This document shows, one piece after another, positions 22,844 to 31,892 of a stretch of 64,000 nucleotides of DNA. Position numbers and translations under genes: made by a program. The notes beneath the pieces were generated by a model, which searched no databases, was not told the DNA's origin, and worked only from the letters and a program-made list of their open reading frames with translations. The stretch's first letter is position 1. Each line of letters starts with the position of its first letter. Source of the stretch: Planococcus wigleyi (GTDB lineage: Bacteria > Bacillota > Bacilli > Bacillales_A > Planococcaceae); assembly GCF_014836985.1 (NCBI RefSeq), contig NZ_JACSPU010000004.1, positions 310,001 through 374,000 on the forward strand. The letters are read 5' to 3'.

Positions 22844-24673
22844 TTATTTTGATTGGTCATCCATTTTCAGGATCGCCATGAATGCTTCTTGTGGAACTTC
22901 AACAGATCCAACTTGCTTCATGCGTTTTTTACCTTCTTTTTGCTTGTCCAAAAGTTTGCGTTTTCGGGAGATATCCCCGCCGTAACACTTGGCAAGAACG
23001 TTTTTGCGCATGGCACTGATGGTCTGGCGTGCAACAATCTTCTGGCCGATGGCGGCTTGGATCGGCACTTCGAACTGCTGGCGCGGGATCAGGCTTCTCA
23101 ACTTATCAACGATCACTTTGCCGCGTTCATAGGCAAAATCACGATGGACGATAAAGCTTAAGGCGTCGACTTGTTCAGAATTCAGTAGAATATCCATCTT
23201 CACAAGTTTCGACTCTTTGTAGCCGATCAATTCATAATCAAATGAAGCGTAGCCTTTTGTTCCCGATTTCAGCTGATCAAAGAAATCATAGACGATTTCA
23301 GCAAGCGGCAGCTCATAGATGATGCTGACACGTGTGTCGTCGACATAATCCATTGTCATGAAATTGCCTCGCTTGCGCTGGCAGATTTCCATAACTGCGC
23401 CGACATAATCATTCGGGACCATGACAGTCGCTTTCACATAAGGTTCTTCAACCATTTGGATTTTCTGCGCGTCCGGCATCATGGCAGGGTTATCGATTTT
23501 CAGGATTTCCCCGTCCGTCATGTGTACGTCGTAGATTACACTTGGTGCTGTTGTGATCAAATCAATGTTGAATTCACGCTCGATGCGTTCCTGAATGATT
23601 TCCATATGCAACAAGCCGAGGAAACCACAACGGTAACCAAAGCCAAGCGCCTGGGAAGATTCCGGTTCAAATTGCAGAGCGGCATCGTTCAACTCCAATT
23701 TCTCCAGCGCATCACGCAAGTCGTTGTATTTGGATGTATCGATCGGATACAATCCGCAATAAACCATCGGATTCAAACGGCGATAACCTGGCAATGCTTC
23801 TTTTGCCGGGTTATCGGCCAATGTAATAGTATCTCCGACGGTGGAATCGCCGACATTTTTGATGGCAGCGGTCAAAAATCCGACATCGCCAACCGTCAAT
23901 TCATTACGAAGCGTTGCATGAGGAGTGAAAACCCCTGCTTCAATCACTTCAAATTCTTTTCCGGAAGCCATCATCTGGATGCGGTCTCCAGGCTTCACAG
24001 TTCCTTCCACAATCCGGATATAAGCGACGACGCCACGGTATGGATCGTAAAGGGAGTCAAAGATCAATGCTTTTAACGGCGCATTCGGGTCGCCTGTTGG
24101 TGCAGGAACTTTTTCGACAATCTGTTCAAGAATATCCTCGATGCCGATTCCCGCTTTTGCTGAAGCCAATACAGCTTCAGAAGCATCCAATCCGATAACA
24201 TCTTCGATTTCCTGGCGAACACGCTCCGGATCGGCAGCAGGCAAATCGATTTTATTGATAACTGGCAGGATTTCCAAGTCATTGTCTAATGCCAAGTAAA
24301 CGTTTGCTAAAGTCTGGGCTTCTATGCCTTGAGCCGCATCGACAACCAGTACAGCGCCTTCACAGGCGGCCAGGCTGCGTGATACTTCGTAAGTGAAGTC
24401 GACATGGCCCGGTGTGTCGATCAAATGCATAATATAGATTTCTCCGTCTTTGGCTTTATAATTCAGCTGGACAGCATTTAATTTGATGGTAATGCCACGT
24501 TCCCGTTCAAGATCCATGGAATCCAGTGACTGTGCTTTCATTTCACGGGAAGTCAGCGCTTCCGTCTTTTCTAAAATTCGGTCAGCAAGCGTAGACTTGC
24601 CGTGGTCAATATGCGCAATAATTGAGAAGTTGCGGATTTTGCTTTGACGGGATAATCTTTCCTCATTATTCAT
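22844..24673 (-). CDS. lepA: Elongation factor 4 (LepA)
   Basis: Ribosome-associated GTPase related to EF-G that acts in translation under ionic stress or in 30S assembly. The 609 residues include G1 AHIDHGKST (20-28), [14 protein letters not shown] and the LepA-specific C-terminal domain with [20 protein letters not shown]. The ATG giving [10 protein letters not shown] follows AGGAG by 8 nt. In spore formers gpr and spoIIP lie upstream; here only rpsT follows across a 215-nt gap. Confidence 0.97.
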   Translation of the reverse strand: MNNEERLSRQSKIRNFSIIAHIDHGKSTLADRILEKTEALTSREMKAQSLDSMDLERERGITIKLNAVQLNYKAKDGEIYIMHLIDTPGHVDFTYEVSRSLAACEGAVLVVDAAQGIEAQTLANVYLALDNDLEILPVINKIDLPAADPERVRQEIEDVIGLDASEAVLASAKAGIGIEDILEQIVEKVPAPTGDPNAPLKALIFDSLYDPYRGVVAYIRIVEGTVKPGDRIQMMASGKEFEVIEAGVFTPHATLRNELTVGDVGFLTAAIKNVGDSTVGDTITLADNPAKEALPGYRRLNPMVYCGLYPIDTSKYNDLRDALEKLELNDAALQFEPESSQALGFGYRCGFLGLLHMEIIQERIEREFNIDLITTAPSVIYDVHMTDGEILKIDNPAMMPDAQKIQMVEEPYVKATVMVPNDYVGAVMEICQRKRGNFMTMDYVDDTRVSIIYELPLAEIVYDFFDQLKSGTKGYASFDYELIGYKESKLVKMDILLNSEQVDALSFIVHRDFAYERGKVIVDKLRSLIPRQQFEVPIQAAIGQKIVARQTISAMRKNVLAKCYGGDISRKRKLLDKQKEGKKRMKQVGSVEVPQEAFMAILKMDDQSK

Positions 24674-24785
24674 TCTCTTCACTCCTAAATAAACTACTAT
24701 GAATTATAGCAGTACAGCACGGATTGAGCAATGAAAGCCCCAGAAATCATTTCAGTGTCAAGTGAAACTTCTTTGCACGTAACTA

Positions 24786-24814
24786 TTGCATTCCTGTCGT
24801 CGATTTGATAAAAT
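24786..24814 (+). promoter_or_regulatory. Sigma-A promoter of rpsT
   Basis: TTGCAT and TAAAAT are separated by 17 bp, about 75 nt upstream of the rpsT start. The T/A-rich leader between them and rpsT holds no obvious gene. Confidence 0.75.
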
Positions 24815-24888
24815 AACTCTTGTTGTATAGAGACATTAAAGAGTTGGGATGATTTCCCCTCTTACATATTGTCTAGGAGGTGAAAGAT

Positions 24889-25137
24889 ATGCCAAACATT
24901 AAATCTGCAATCAAACGTGTGCGCACGAACGAAACTAAAAACGCTCAAAACTCACATGTGAAATCAGCAATGCGTTCTTCTATTAAGAAAGCTGAAACAG
25001 CTTTGACTAACAAAGACGATAACGCTAGCGATTCTGTAAAAGCTGCGATTAAACAGGTGGAAAAAGCGGCTTCTAAAGGCTTGATCCATAAAAACACTGC
25101 AGCTCGTAAAAAATCGAGCTTGATGAAAAAAGCGTAA
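24889..25137 (+). CDS. rpsT: 30S ribosomal protein bS20
   Basis: Small-subunit protein of 82 residues, lysine- and alanine-rich and helical, with the family start MPNIKSAIKRVRTNE. The ATG follows TAGGAGGTG by 7 nt; the GTG three codons earlier is part of that ribosome site. It has its own promoter and terminator and is transcribed opposite to lepA and holA. Confidence 0.97.
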   Translation: MPNIKSAIKRVRTNETKNAQNSHVKSAMRSSIKKAETALTNKDDNASDSVKAAIKQVEKAASKGLIHKNTAARKKSSLMKKA

Positions 25138-25146
25138 AACCTTTTA

Positions 25147-25181
25147 AAAAGCCGGTTCCTCCAGAGGAACCGGCTTTTTTT
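25147..25181. terminator. Bidirectional terminator between rpsT and holA
   Basis: AAAAGCCGGTTCCT and its complement form a stem with a CCAG loop; seven T residues follow on the plus strand and a T-rich run on the minus strand. It serves rpsT and probably holA. Confidence 0.92.
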
Positions 25182-25190
25182 CTATGCATG

Positions 25191-26219
25191 TTAACGTTTC
25201 ATTTGAGACGCGCGCTTCATCAGGAAAAATTCCAGGATGCGCTCACGGTTGCCGCTGACTGTCTTCAGCTGCAGATCGATCGCCGCCAAATCCCCCAATA
25301 CTTGAAGCAGCCGCTTCTCGGAAATCTGTTGGCGCTTTTCCACCAGCAGCTTGACGCGGTACGGATGGGCTTTCAATTGTTTGGAGATCTGCTGCGCATG
25401 ATAGCCTTTTTTCTGCAAGTAATAGACTTGGATCATGAAGCGAATCTGCGAAGCCAGCAAAGCCGTCAGCGCCACAGGTTCTTCTTTTTGCCTCAACAAA
25501 TCATAATAGACACTGAGTGCGCCGCTGACATCGCCGTCCAAATAAGATTGCAGCATTTTGAAGGCATCCTGTTCGAGCGTCCGCGCAGTCATTCTTTCTA
25601 CAAGGTCTACCGTGATATCGCCTTCCGCTGCACCAAGGTACAACGACATCTTCTCAATTTCCGAAGACAGCAGAGTCAGATTGGTGCCTGCCATTTCCAT
25701 CAGTCGCTGCGCCGCTTTCAAATCGATGCCTTTTCCAAAACTTTTCGCTTCATGCATCAGCCAGCTTTCCAGATCATTTGTCTGCAAAGATTTCGCTTCC
25801 ACCAGAACGGTATGCTGTTTCATCAGCTTGGTGACTTTTTTCCGCTCATCCAGCTTTTCATAAGGTGCAACAAAAATCGTCACAGAACTGCCCGGTGGAT
25901 TTTCAAGCCACGCTTCCAAAGCCTTCAAGTCATGATTGATCTTTTCCTTGCCGCGTTCCGCCGCCTTCAGGAACGAAGCATTGCGAGCGATTATGAGCTT
26001 TCGGTCGCTGAAGAAAGGAATGGTATCCGCTTCATCGATGACGTGGTCAACAGGAACTTCATCCAAATCAAAAAATGTCAGTTCCAATTCCCCGCCGTCC
26101 GTTAATTTATCTTTTAATAAGTCCAATGTTTTTTCAATGAAATAGCTTTCTGTTCCCACTATGAGATAAACAGGGTCTATTTGCCCGCTGCGTATGGATT
26201 TCCACACGGATGTAATCAT
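25191..26219 (-). CDS. holA: DNA polymerase III delta subunit
   Basis: Clamp-loader subunit that opens the beta clamp. The 341 residues show the weakly conserved delta fold: N-terminal pseudo-P-loop region PVYLIVGTESYFIEKTL, TIPFFSDRKLIIARNASF and a helical C-terminal collar domain. The ATG giving MITSVWK follows GGGAGG by 8 nt; the longer frame extends into the gap before yqzM. Location next to rpsT and comEC matches Bacillus. Confidence 0.93.
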   Translation of the reverse strand: MITSVWKSIRSGQIDPVYLIVGTESYFIEKTLDLLKDKLTDGGELELTFFDLDEVPVDHVIDEADTIPFFSDRKLIIARNASFLKAAERGKEKINHDLKALEAWLENPPGSSVTIFVAPYEKLDERKKVTKLMKQHTVLVEAKSLQTNDLESWLMHEAKSFGKGIDLKAAQRLMEMAGTNLTLLSSEIEKMSLYLGAAEGDITVDLVERMTARTLEQDAFKMLQSYLDGDVSGALSVYYDLLRQKEEPVALTALLASQIRFMIQVYYLQKKGYHAQQISKQLKAHPYRVKLLVEKRQQISEKRLLQVLGDLAAIDLQLKTVSGNRERILEFFLMKRASQMKR

Positions 26220-26345
26220 CGTATCAGCCTCCCTCTCTCTACTATATCGGATTTTTGCCCATTTGGGTATTTGACAGTTATGTGTCAGCGCAGAAATTCG
26301 TTTGTTAAAGTCCACTTCAATCTAGATTTTTATTCAGACTTCGCT

Positions 26346-26351
26346 TATAAT
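26346..26351 (+). promoter_or_regulatory. Probable -10 element of yqzM
   Basis: A consensus TATAAT lies 25 nt before the yqzM start. The -35 region 17 bp upstream is poor, so the promoter assignment is tentative. Confidence 0.45.
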
Positions 26352-26375
26352 TAGAAGGAATTAGGAGGGATTTCA

Positions 26376-26510
26376 ATGAATGAATTTGAACAGAATGTAC
26401 AGTCCAAACGTAACGATGCAATCGACGCGGGAATGGGCTTTGTCGTATCCTTTGGATTTTTCGCCCTTATCTTTATCATCGCTGGACTTGTACAGTTCGC
26501 TGCACGGTAA
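26376..26510 (+). CDS. yqzM: YqzM-family small membrane protein
   Basis: A 44-residue protein that starts MNEFEQNVQSKRNDA, has a single membrane segment (about 20-41, GFVVSFGFFALIFIIAGLVQF) and ends in a basic residue. It matches B. subtilis YqzM in length, sequence and position between holA and comEC. Function is unknown. TTAGGAGGG lies upstream of the ATG and a strong terminator follows 8 nt after the stop, so it is a single-gene unit transcribed opposite to its neighbours. Confidence 0.9.
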   Translation: MNEFEQNVQSKRNDAIDAGMGFVVSFGFFALIFIIAGLVQFAAR

Positions 26511-26518
26511 TTAAATCA

Positions 26519-26557
26519 AAAAAGGTTCCGGAGTTTCATATCCGGAACCTTTTTTTG
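26519..26557. terminator. Bidirectional terminator between yqzM and comEC
   Basis: GGTTCCGGA and TCCGGAACC form a 9-bp stem extended by A/T pairs, with an 8-nt loop and T-runs on both strands. It ends yqzM on the plus strand and comEC on the minus strand. Confidence 0.92.
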
Positions 26558-26573
26558 TTGCTCAATACATCAG

Positions 26574-28832
26574 TCAACGCATAGTCTCCAACTCCACCTG
26601 TCCATCATTATATAACAGCCGGATGGTGCCGTTTTCAGCAGTGTTCAATGTACGGAGTTCCAATTCACTAAAGCGCTCGACCACTTCCAGGCTCGGATGG
26701 CCGTAACGGTTATCAGCACCCGTTGAAAATATCGACAGTGCAGGCTTGAGGGCAGCCAGGAAGCCTTCGCTGCTGGATGTTTTGCTGCCATGATGACCGA
26801 CTTTCAATACTGTCAGCCCGGCAAGATCAGGTGCGTAAGACTCCAGCAGACGCGCTTCGCCTTCCGCTTCCAGGTCTCCCGTAAACAAAATTCGGTAATC
26901 GCCCGTTTTCATCAGCAACACCAAGGAATCATTATTGCCTTCGTACTCCTCATCATCCGGCGACAGGTACGCAAAGTGCGTTTGTCCTACGGCCCAATTT
27001 GACCCCTTAGCCGGAAATGCCACTTCCGTCTGCGCCGCATCAGGAGCCAGTTCGACCATCAACGCATTCGTCGCTGAGCCTGGCGTCAAATGCAACTGAT
27101 CAATAGGAAACAGCTTGAAAATCTCCTCTGCTCCTTCTGCGTGATCGGCATCCGGATGCGAAATGATGAACAGATCCAGTGAAGAGATTCCACTCCCCTT
27201 TAAATAGGGTGCTACAACCTGCCTGCCAATTTCGTAAGGCCGCTTCTTCTCCTTAAAAGCTTCGGTATCGAATCGCAGCAAGCCACCGCTGTCGATCAAA
27301 TAGACCGCTTCCCGGTAAGGCAATTCAATTACTGCACTATCCCCTTGGCCAACGTCCAAAAATGTCACTTTCAAACGTGGATCCAAATAAGGCAACGCTG
27401 TGAACAGCAGGGCCGGAATAACCAAAATCAGCAATTGGCGCCAACGGAACCCCAATTCTGCCGCGCAATAAAATACATAAACACTGGCAATGAGCAAGCA
27501 GACGGCCAGAACTCCCGGCTTTCCAGGATTCCACAATTGATAAGGCAAATCTGCCAGCCACAGCATTAATTGCCCAACCAGCCCACGCAAAGGTTCGTAA
27601 AAATAAAACAGGAAATCTGCCGCCGGTCGGCACAGCAGAGTCAGAAACAACAGCAAAAAATTCATCGGCAGAATCAGCAAGGTGAACAGCGGGACAAACA
27701 GGCTATTCACCAGGAATGCAGACAGAGACAATTCATAAAAATGAAACAGCAGCAACGGATACAAGGTCACTTGAGATATGAAGGTGATGACAAATCCCGT
27801 TTTCAAAGCAGACTGGATTCCCCTCAACAATTTTAGCGAGTATATAATACCGAATGTCGCGCCATAGGACAGTTGGAATCCAATTTTGAAGAGGACATAC
27901 GGATTCCATAACAGCAAAAGAATCATACTAGTTAACATAACATTTGCAATAGGCAACCGGAATCCAAGCAACTTTCCTGTTAATACAAGAGTTACCATGC
28001 TGACAGCCCGCCAAACTGAAGGGGCACCACCAGCCATGACTGCGTAAAGCGGCAGAATGATGAGCAGAATGACTGTAGCCGACTCTTTTCGGACATGCAG
28101 GCGGATAAGGATGAAATACAGCATCCCTGATGCGATTCCCACATGCAATCCCGAAATGGCAAACAGATGAGAAATTCCGAGTGTTTGATAAATGCGTTGA
28201 TCTTCCAGGTCCATGTTTTCCCGCTCCCCGATCAGCAGCGCTTCCGCTTCTACTGACAAGCTTTCGGGAAAATGTTCACGGATATGGCGCTTGAGTGCAT
28301 CACGCCTCCCCAACAGCCCTGTAAGCCACGAATCGTTTTCGCTGATGCCTTCAATCGACTGAACAACCAGTAACCGGGAAGCTCCATTGTGGATCAGGTA
28401 TTCTTCCATATTGAACGAATAACGATGGGAAGGCGGTGACGGAACCTCAAATACCCCCTTTACCAGAAAGTCCGACCGGTCCACCAGGCCTTCCAGCTGA
28501 TTTTTTTGCTCTTCCGAAGCTATTCGATAACGGGCATAGACGACCGTCCCATCCGCGATCACCGCAAAGCCTCTTAGGCTGTCACCATCGACAGCTGCCC
28601 CTGAACGGAATGTCAGCTTGCCCGAATATGGAAGCGAGTAATCAAAATGGTCCTGGCTCCGGAAATCCTGCAGCAAGTAAATTGCGCCGGCAACTAAAAG
28701 GATACCCAGAATAAGCATCGGACTTTCTCTTTTCCAACACATCCAACAAAAAAGCAGCGCCATGAACACGAGTTGAACCGGTGTTTCATGCGCTGCATAT
28801 GTGGCAAGAGCTGTAGCAGTTGCCAGGTACAA
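26574..28832 (-). CDS. comEC: Competence DNA channel protein ComEC/Rec2
   Basis: Membrane channel for uptake of transforming single-stranded DNA. The 752 residues contain N-terminal membrane helices and an OB-like region (about 60-165), the polytopic competence domain with LLIGERENMD and FAISGLHVGI, and a C-terminal metallo-beta-lactamase-like domain with HPDADHAEG (H559) and GHHGSKTSS, proposed to degrade the non-transported strand. The start is read as TTG without a clear ribosome site, so the exact N-terminus is uncertain. It follows comEB by 14 nt. All catalytic-looking residues are intact. Confidence 0.94.
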   Translation of the reverse strand: MYLATATALATYAAHETPVQLVFMALLFCWMCWKRESPMLILGILLVAGAIYLLQDFRSQDHFDYSLPYSGKLTFRSGAAVDGDSLRGFAVIADGTVVYARYRIASEEQKNQLEGLVDRSDFLVKGVFEVPSPPSHRYSFNMEEYLIHNGASRLLVVQSIEGISENDSWLTGLLGRRDALKRHIREHFPESLSVEAEALLIGERENMDLEDQRIYQTLGISHLFAISGLHVGIASGMLYFILIRLHVRKESATVILLIILPLYAVMAGGAPSVWRAVSMVTLVLTGKLLGFRLPIANVMLTSMILLLLWNPYVLFKIGFQLSYGATFGIIYSLKLLRGIQSALKTGFVITFISQVTLYPLLLFHFYELSLSAFLVNSLFVPLFTLLILPMNFLLLFLTLLCRPAADFLFYFYEPLRGLVGQLMLWLADLPYQLWNPGKPGVLAVCLLIASVYVFYCAAELGFRWRQLLILVIPALLFTALPYLDPRLKVTFLDVGQGDSAVIELPYREAVYLIDSGGLLRFDTEAFKEKKRPYEIGRQVVAPYLKGSGISSLDLFIISHPDADHAEGAEEIFKLFPIDQLHLTPGSATNALMVELAPDAAQTEVAFPAKGSNWAVGQTHFAYLSPDDEEYEGNNDSLVLLMKTGDYRILFTGDLEAEGEARLLESYAPDLAGLTVLKVGHHGSKTSSSEGFLAALKPALSIFSTGADNRYGHPSLEVVERFSELELRTLNTAENGTIRLLYNDGQVELETMR

Positions 28833-28846
28833 AAATAGATTGGCTG

Positions 28847-29419
28847 TTACACTTCGACTTCTCCGAATAATTGGTTCACCCGTTCATTGTAATGGGCCAA
28901 TTCTTCTTCGCTTCCGCCTTTTTCACGTATTTTTTCCAGCAGCTCCATATACAGAGCCGACTTTTCGACACTTAAAAAGTCGATTTTTCGCTCATCGAAT
29001 ACCACTTGCACCACTTCTACACCAGCCTGTTCCAATAGTTCGATGGCGTATTCATGATTCTTGTAATCAGTGGCGTAATACAGGCGGGAAATCCCTGACT
29101 GAATAATCGACTTGGTACATTGCAGACAAGGAAAATGGCTGACGTACATATCGGCTCCATCGACGCTGACACCGTATTTAGCGCATTGCAGCAATGCATT
29201 CATTTCTGCATGGACGGTCCGGACACAATGTCCATCAACGACATAGCAGCCTTTATCAATGCAGTGGTCGCCGCCTGAAATCGATCCGTTATAGCCCCCG
29301 GCCATGATTCTGCGGTCGCGCACAATGGTGGCTCCAACCGCCAGACGTGTACAAGTACTTCTAAGTGCCAGTAAATGGCTTTGCGCCATGAAGAATTGAT
29401 CCCAAGTTATTCGCTTCAT
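28847..29419 (-). CDS. comEB: ComE operon protein 2, dCMP deaminase family
   Basis: Zinc deaminase-like protein of 190 residues with H70, E72, C98 and C101 in VHAEMNA and PCLQCTK, so it is probably an active dCMP deaminase supplying dUMP for thymidylate synthesis. An extra cysteine/histidine cluster (HCIDKGC, DGHC) may bind a second zinc. It is not needed for transformation in B. subtilis despite its place in the comE operon. AGGAGG precedes the ATG. It lies between comEA and comEC. Confidence 0.95.
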   Translation of the reverse strand: MKRITWDQFFMAQSHLLALRSTCTRLAVGATIVRDRRIMAGGYNGSISGGDHCIDKGCYVVDGHCVRTVHAEMNALLQCAKYGVSVDGADMYVSHFPCLQCTKSIIQSGISRLYYATDYKNHEYAIELLEQAGVEVVQVVFDERKIDFLSVEKSALYMELLEKIREKGGSEEELAHYNERVNQLFGEVEV

Positions 29420-29500
29420 TTAATTGCCTCCTGCATGTGTAGTTAAAATAAGTGTAGCAGAGGCAGTCGTTTCGTCAACCGTCTTTTCTAGTCGAGCTTG

Positions 29501-30124
29501 CTATTTAGTAGTGATCAACTCTTTTAATTGTTCGAAGGTTTTATCGCCGATGCCTGTGACTTCAGTCAATTCTTCCGGTGTTTTGAAGCTGCCGGCTTCT
29601 TCCCGGTAAGCAAGGATCGCAGCGGCTTTGGAAGGGCCGATGCCCGGCAACTCCATCAACTCGGTTTCAGTTGCCTGATTGATGTTGATCAAGCTGCTGC
29701 CGCCCGCTGAAGCTGTCTGTTCCAATGCGGGCAGGACGATTTCTTCACCGGCCGCCGGTACGTATAAACTGGTTTCATCAGCAACAATCAATGCCAAATT
29801 GATGGCGCGGCTGTCGGCTTCAGACGTAAATCCACCAGCTGCGTCTATAGCATCCTGCATACGGGATCCTGGCGCGAGCTCATAAACGCCGGGATTGGCC
29901 ACTTGGCCTTTCATATCAATCATTACAGTAGATTCGATTACAGGGTCTTCGTTTTCAGGAGTTTCTGTCTGCTGAGGGGATTCAGCGTTGATCAGTTCTA
30001 GAGAAGGAACAGGAGTTTTTTCAGGGTTTCCTTGAGGAAATAAAAAATAAATCAACAGCAGCGCAATGGCGGCAGCGGGGATCAACAGCCATGCGGTTTT
30101 ATTCTGAAGCTGGGAAAGTTTCAG
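29501..30124 (-). CDS. comEA: Competence DNA receptor ComEA (probable CTG start)
   Basis: Membrane-anchored receptor that binds incoming double-stranded DNA. A membrane anchor is followed by an acidic linker, an SLBB domain with MIDMKGQVANPGVYEL and a C-terminal helix-hairpin-helix domain with LININQATETELMELPGIG. No ATG or GTG occurs in this frame before the anchor. CTG at 30124 follows GAGG by 8 nt and gives M-KLSQLQNKTAW before the helix, while the TTG at 30085 has no ribosome site and removes the positive N-terminus. I therefore propose CTG (207 residues). An ATG 7 nt upstream lies in another frame and stops after 10 codons, so a frameshift mutation is the alternative. Confidence 0.8.
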   Translation of the reverse strand: MKLSQLQNKTAWLLIPAAAIALLLIYFLFPQGNPEKTPVPSLELINAESPQQTETPENEDPVIESTVMIDMKGQVANPGVYELAPGSRMQDAIDAAGGFTSEADSRAINLALIVADETSLYVPAAGEEIVLPALEQTASAGGSSLININQATETELMELPGIGPSKAAAILAYREEAGSFKTPEELTEVTGIGDKTFEQLKELITTK

Positions 30125-30212
30125 CTGGCATTCCTCGTTTCTTCAGAAGGCAATTAAATAGAAGCTGTTTGAATTATATATTAATTCCATTTCACTTGTC
30201 CATCCTTTTCGA

Positions 30213-30247
30213 AATAGAAAAAAGCCCCCTGCATTGTGCAGGAGGCT
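30213..30247 (-). terminator. Terminator of the yqeG-yqeM operon
   Basis: An 11-bp stem with one C/A mismatch (AGCCCCCTGCA with TGCAGGAGGCT) and a 3-nt loop is followed by a T-run on the minus strand, just past yqeM. Confidence 0.8.
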
Positions 30248-30262
30248 GAGTAGAATTCTTGT

Positions 30263-30985
30263 TTATTTTTTAGCATAAAAGAAAATGCGTTCACTTTCTT
30301 CATCTGGAGCCTGATCCGAAAAATCGGCTGTAATCGATTCTATGGAAAATCCGGCTTCTTCCAGCCACTTGATGTAAACATCCACCGGGAAAGTCATCTG
30401 TTCATGCGTTTCTTCGAAGCGCTCAAACAAGCCATTCTGGCGGACAAAAAAAGTCATGTCATGAATCACACTATGTTCTGCCTCTCCAGGCTCGGTATGC
30501 CAAATATAAGCGATTTCCTCTGCATCATAAACAAACGGACTGTCCATATAAACTGTATCCACTTTGAAAACGGAATGCACATCAAAGAAAAAATGGCCTC
30601 CTGAGTTCAAGGCTTCATAAGCTTCCCTGAACGTCTGCCGGACCTGTTTGCCGCTCTGCAGATAATTTAAGGAATCGATTGCAATCGTGACGATATCGAA
30701 ACCGGCAAGCCCTTCCAAGTTGTCCATGGACAATTGAAGCACCGGAATAGACTGGTTTGCCTCTTGAAACCGTTGATTGGCGACCGTCAGCATGTCTTCA
30801 GACAAATCGCTTGCGGTCACTTCATAGCCCATTTCAGCAAAAAGCTGTGACAATGTGCCGGTTCCGCACGCCACGTCCAGCAATTTGCCGGACGGGACGT
30901 GGGAAGCGACCCACTCCACATACTTTTCATAAGGAATATCTTCCATCAGTCCATCATAGACTGCGGCAAATTTTCCGTATTTCAT
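30263..30985 (-). CDS. yqeM: Class I SAM-dependent methyltransferase YqeM
   Basis: A 240-residue Rossmann methyltransferase with motif I LLDVACGTGTLS at about 36-47, then SDLSEDML and a proposed substrate-binding C-terminal half. The substrate is unknown. The ATG overlaps the rsfS stop (ATGA), so translation is coupled; a GTG nine codons upstream lies inside rsfS and is less likely. It is the last gene of the ribosome-assembly operon, so a translation-related target is plausible but unproven. comER, which stands beside it in B. subtilis, is absent. Confidence 0.88.
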   Translation of the reverse strand: MKYGKFAAVYDGLMEDIPYEKYVEWVASHVPSGKLLDVACGTGTLSQLFAEMGYEVTASDLSEDMLTVANQRFQEANQSIPVLQLSMDNLEGLAGFDIVTIAIDSLNYLQSGKQVRQTFREAYEALNSGGHFFFDVHSVFKVDTVYMDSPFVYDAEEIAYIWHTEPGEAEHSVIHDMTFFVRQNGLFERFEETHEQMTFPVDVYIKWLEEAGFSIESITADFSDQAPDEESERIFFYAKK

Positions 30986-31320
30986 ATTTCCATTTGCGGA
31001 GCTTCTCTCCACAGGCGTTCAAGGTTATAGTACGAGCGTTCGTCTTTATGGAAAACGTGGGCTACCACATCTCCAAGGTCAACAAGGATCCAGCGTGCTG
31101 AATCGAATCCTTCAACACTTTTCACTTCGTGGCCTTCTTCGTGTGCTTTGTCCATGATTTCTTTTGCAATCGATTGGACTTGGCGATCGGAGTTCCCTGT
31201 ACAAATAACGAAGAAATCAGCCAAAAGCGAAATCCCCTCCATATTCAAGACAACGATGTCTTCCGCTTTTTTGTCTTCCGCAGCATTATAAGCTACTTGC
31301 AGTAAAGTTTCTTTAGTCAT
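30982..31320 (-). CDS. rsfS: Ribosomal silencing factor RsfS
   Basis: Binds uL14 on free 50S subunits and blocks 30S joining when nutrients are scarce. The 112 residues cover the whole family (MTKETLLQVAYNAAEDKKA start, DFFVICTGNSDRQVQSIA, WILVDLGDVVAHVF). The ATG overlaps the yqeK stop as ATGA, and rsfS in turn overlaps yqeM, so the three are tightly coupled. Confidence 0.95.
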   Translation of the reverse strand: MTKETLLQVAYNAAEDKKAEDIVVLNMEGISLLADFFVICTGNSDRQVQSIAKEIMDKAHEEGHEVKSVEGFDSARWILVDLGDVVAHVFHKDERSYYNLERLWREAPQMEI

Positions 31321-31892
31321 TCTTTCACTTTCCCTTTCTGTTGCACGAAGTAGTTGTAGCACTTCAGTGAATCCGGAAATACCGGTTGATTTTTTGATAC
31401 TAAAAATTCGATGGAATGTTTAACCGAGGCTTCCATCATAACATCCAATCCCCGATCTTTTAATTGTCGCAATTCTTCAACACCGGAAAACTTTCGGTTG
31501 GGCTCGATCAAATCGGCAATATAGACGACTTTTTCCAAGTCAGACATCGCTTCGCGCCCCGTCGTATGGTAACGGATGGCATTCAGGACATCTTCATCCT
31601 CCACTCCGAATTCGGTAGTTGCCAAATAAGCGCCAACCGGTGCATGCCAAAGTTCCGCATGGTATTCAAGCAAGAGCGGGTCCATCTCTTCAGAGACAAT
31701 GATGGATTTCATCCAGTCACGATCCGAAAACTTCGCAACGTCGTGAAGAATGGCAGCAATTTCAGCTTTGGATTCAGAAACATTGAATTCCTTTGCCAGT
31801 TCAATCGCCGTATCCACTACCCCAAGCACATGCGTAAAACGATTGTCAGGCAGCCGTTCTTTAACTTTCTCCAATATTTGGCTTGGCTCCAT
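31317..31892 (-). CDS. yqeK: HD-domain Ap4A hydrolase YqeK
   Basis: Symmetrically cleaving diadenosine tetraphosphatase family, 191 residues. The HD signature is visible as ILHDVAKFSD (about 45-54), followed by HAPVGAYLA and VEDEDVLNAIRYHTTGR. Orthologues hydrolyse Ap4A to two ADP. The ATG follows GGAGGGG; it overlaps the end of nadD by 32 nt. A longer frame inside nadD has no support. Confidence 0.92.
   Translation of the reverse strand: MEPSQILEKVKERLPDNRFTHVLGVVDTAIELAKEFNVSESKAEIAAILHDVAKFSDRDWMKSIIVSEEMDPLLLEYHAELWHAPVGAYLATTEFGVEDEDVLNAIRYHTTGREAMSDLEKVVYIADLIEPNRKFSGVEELRQLKDRGLDVMMEASVKHSIEFLVSKNQPVFPDSLKCYNYFVQQKGKVKE

Noticed and set aside
23456..24076. 206-codon plus-strand frame opposite lepA
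   Set aside because: Antisense shadow of LepA without its own promoter or ribosome site.
25188..26105. 305-codon open frame on the plus strand opposite holA
   Set aside because: It is a shadow of holA: no ribosome site, composition of an antisense translation (rich in Gln, Arg, Phe, His), and holA itself is well supported.
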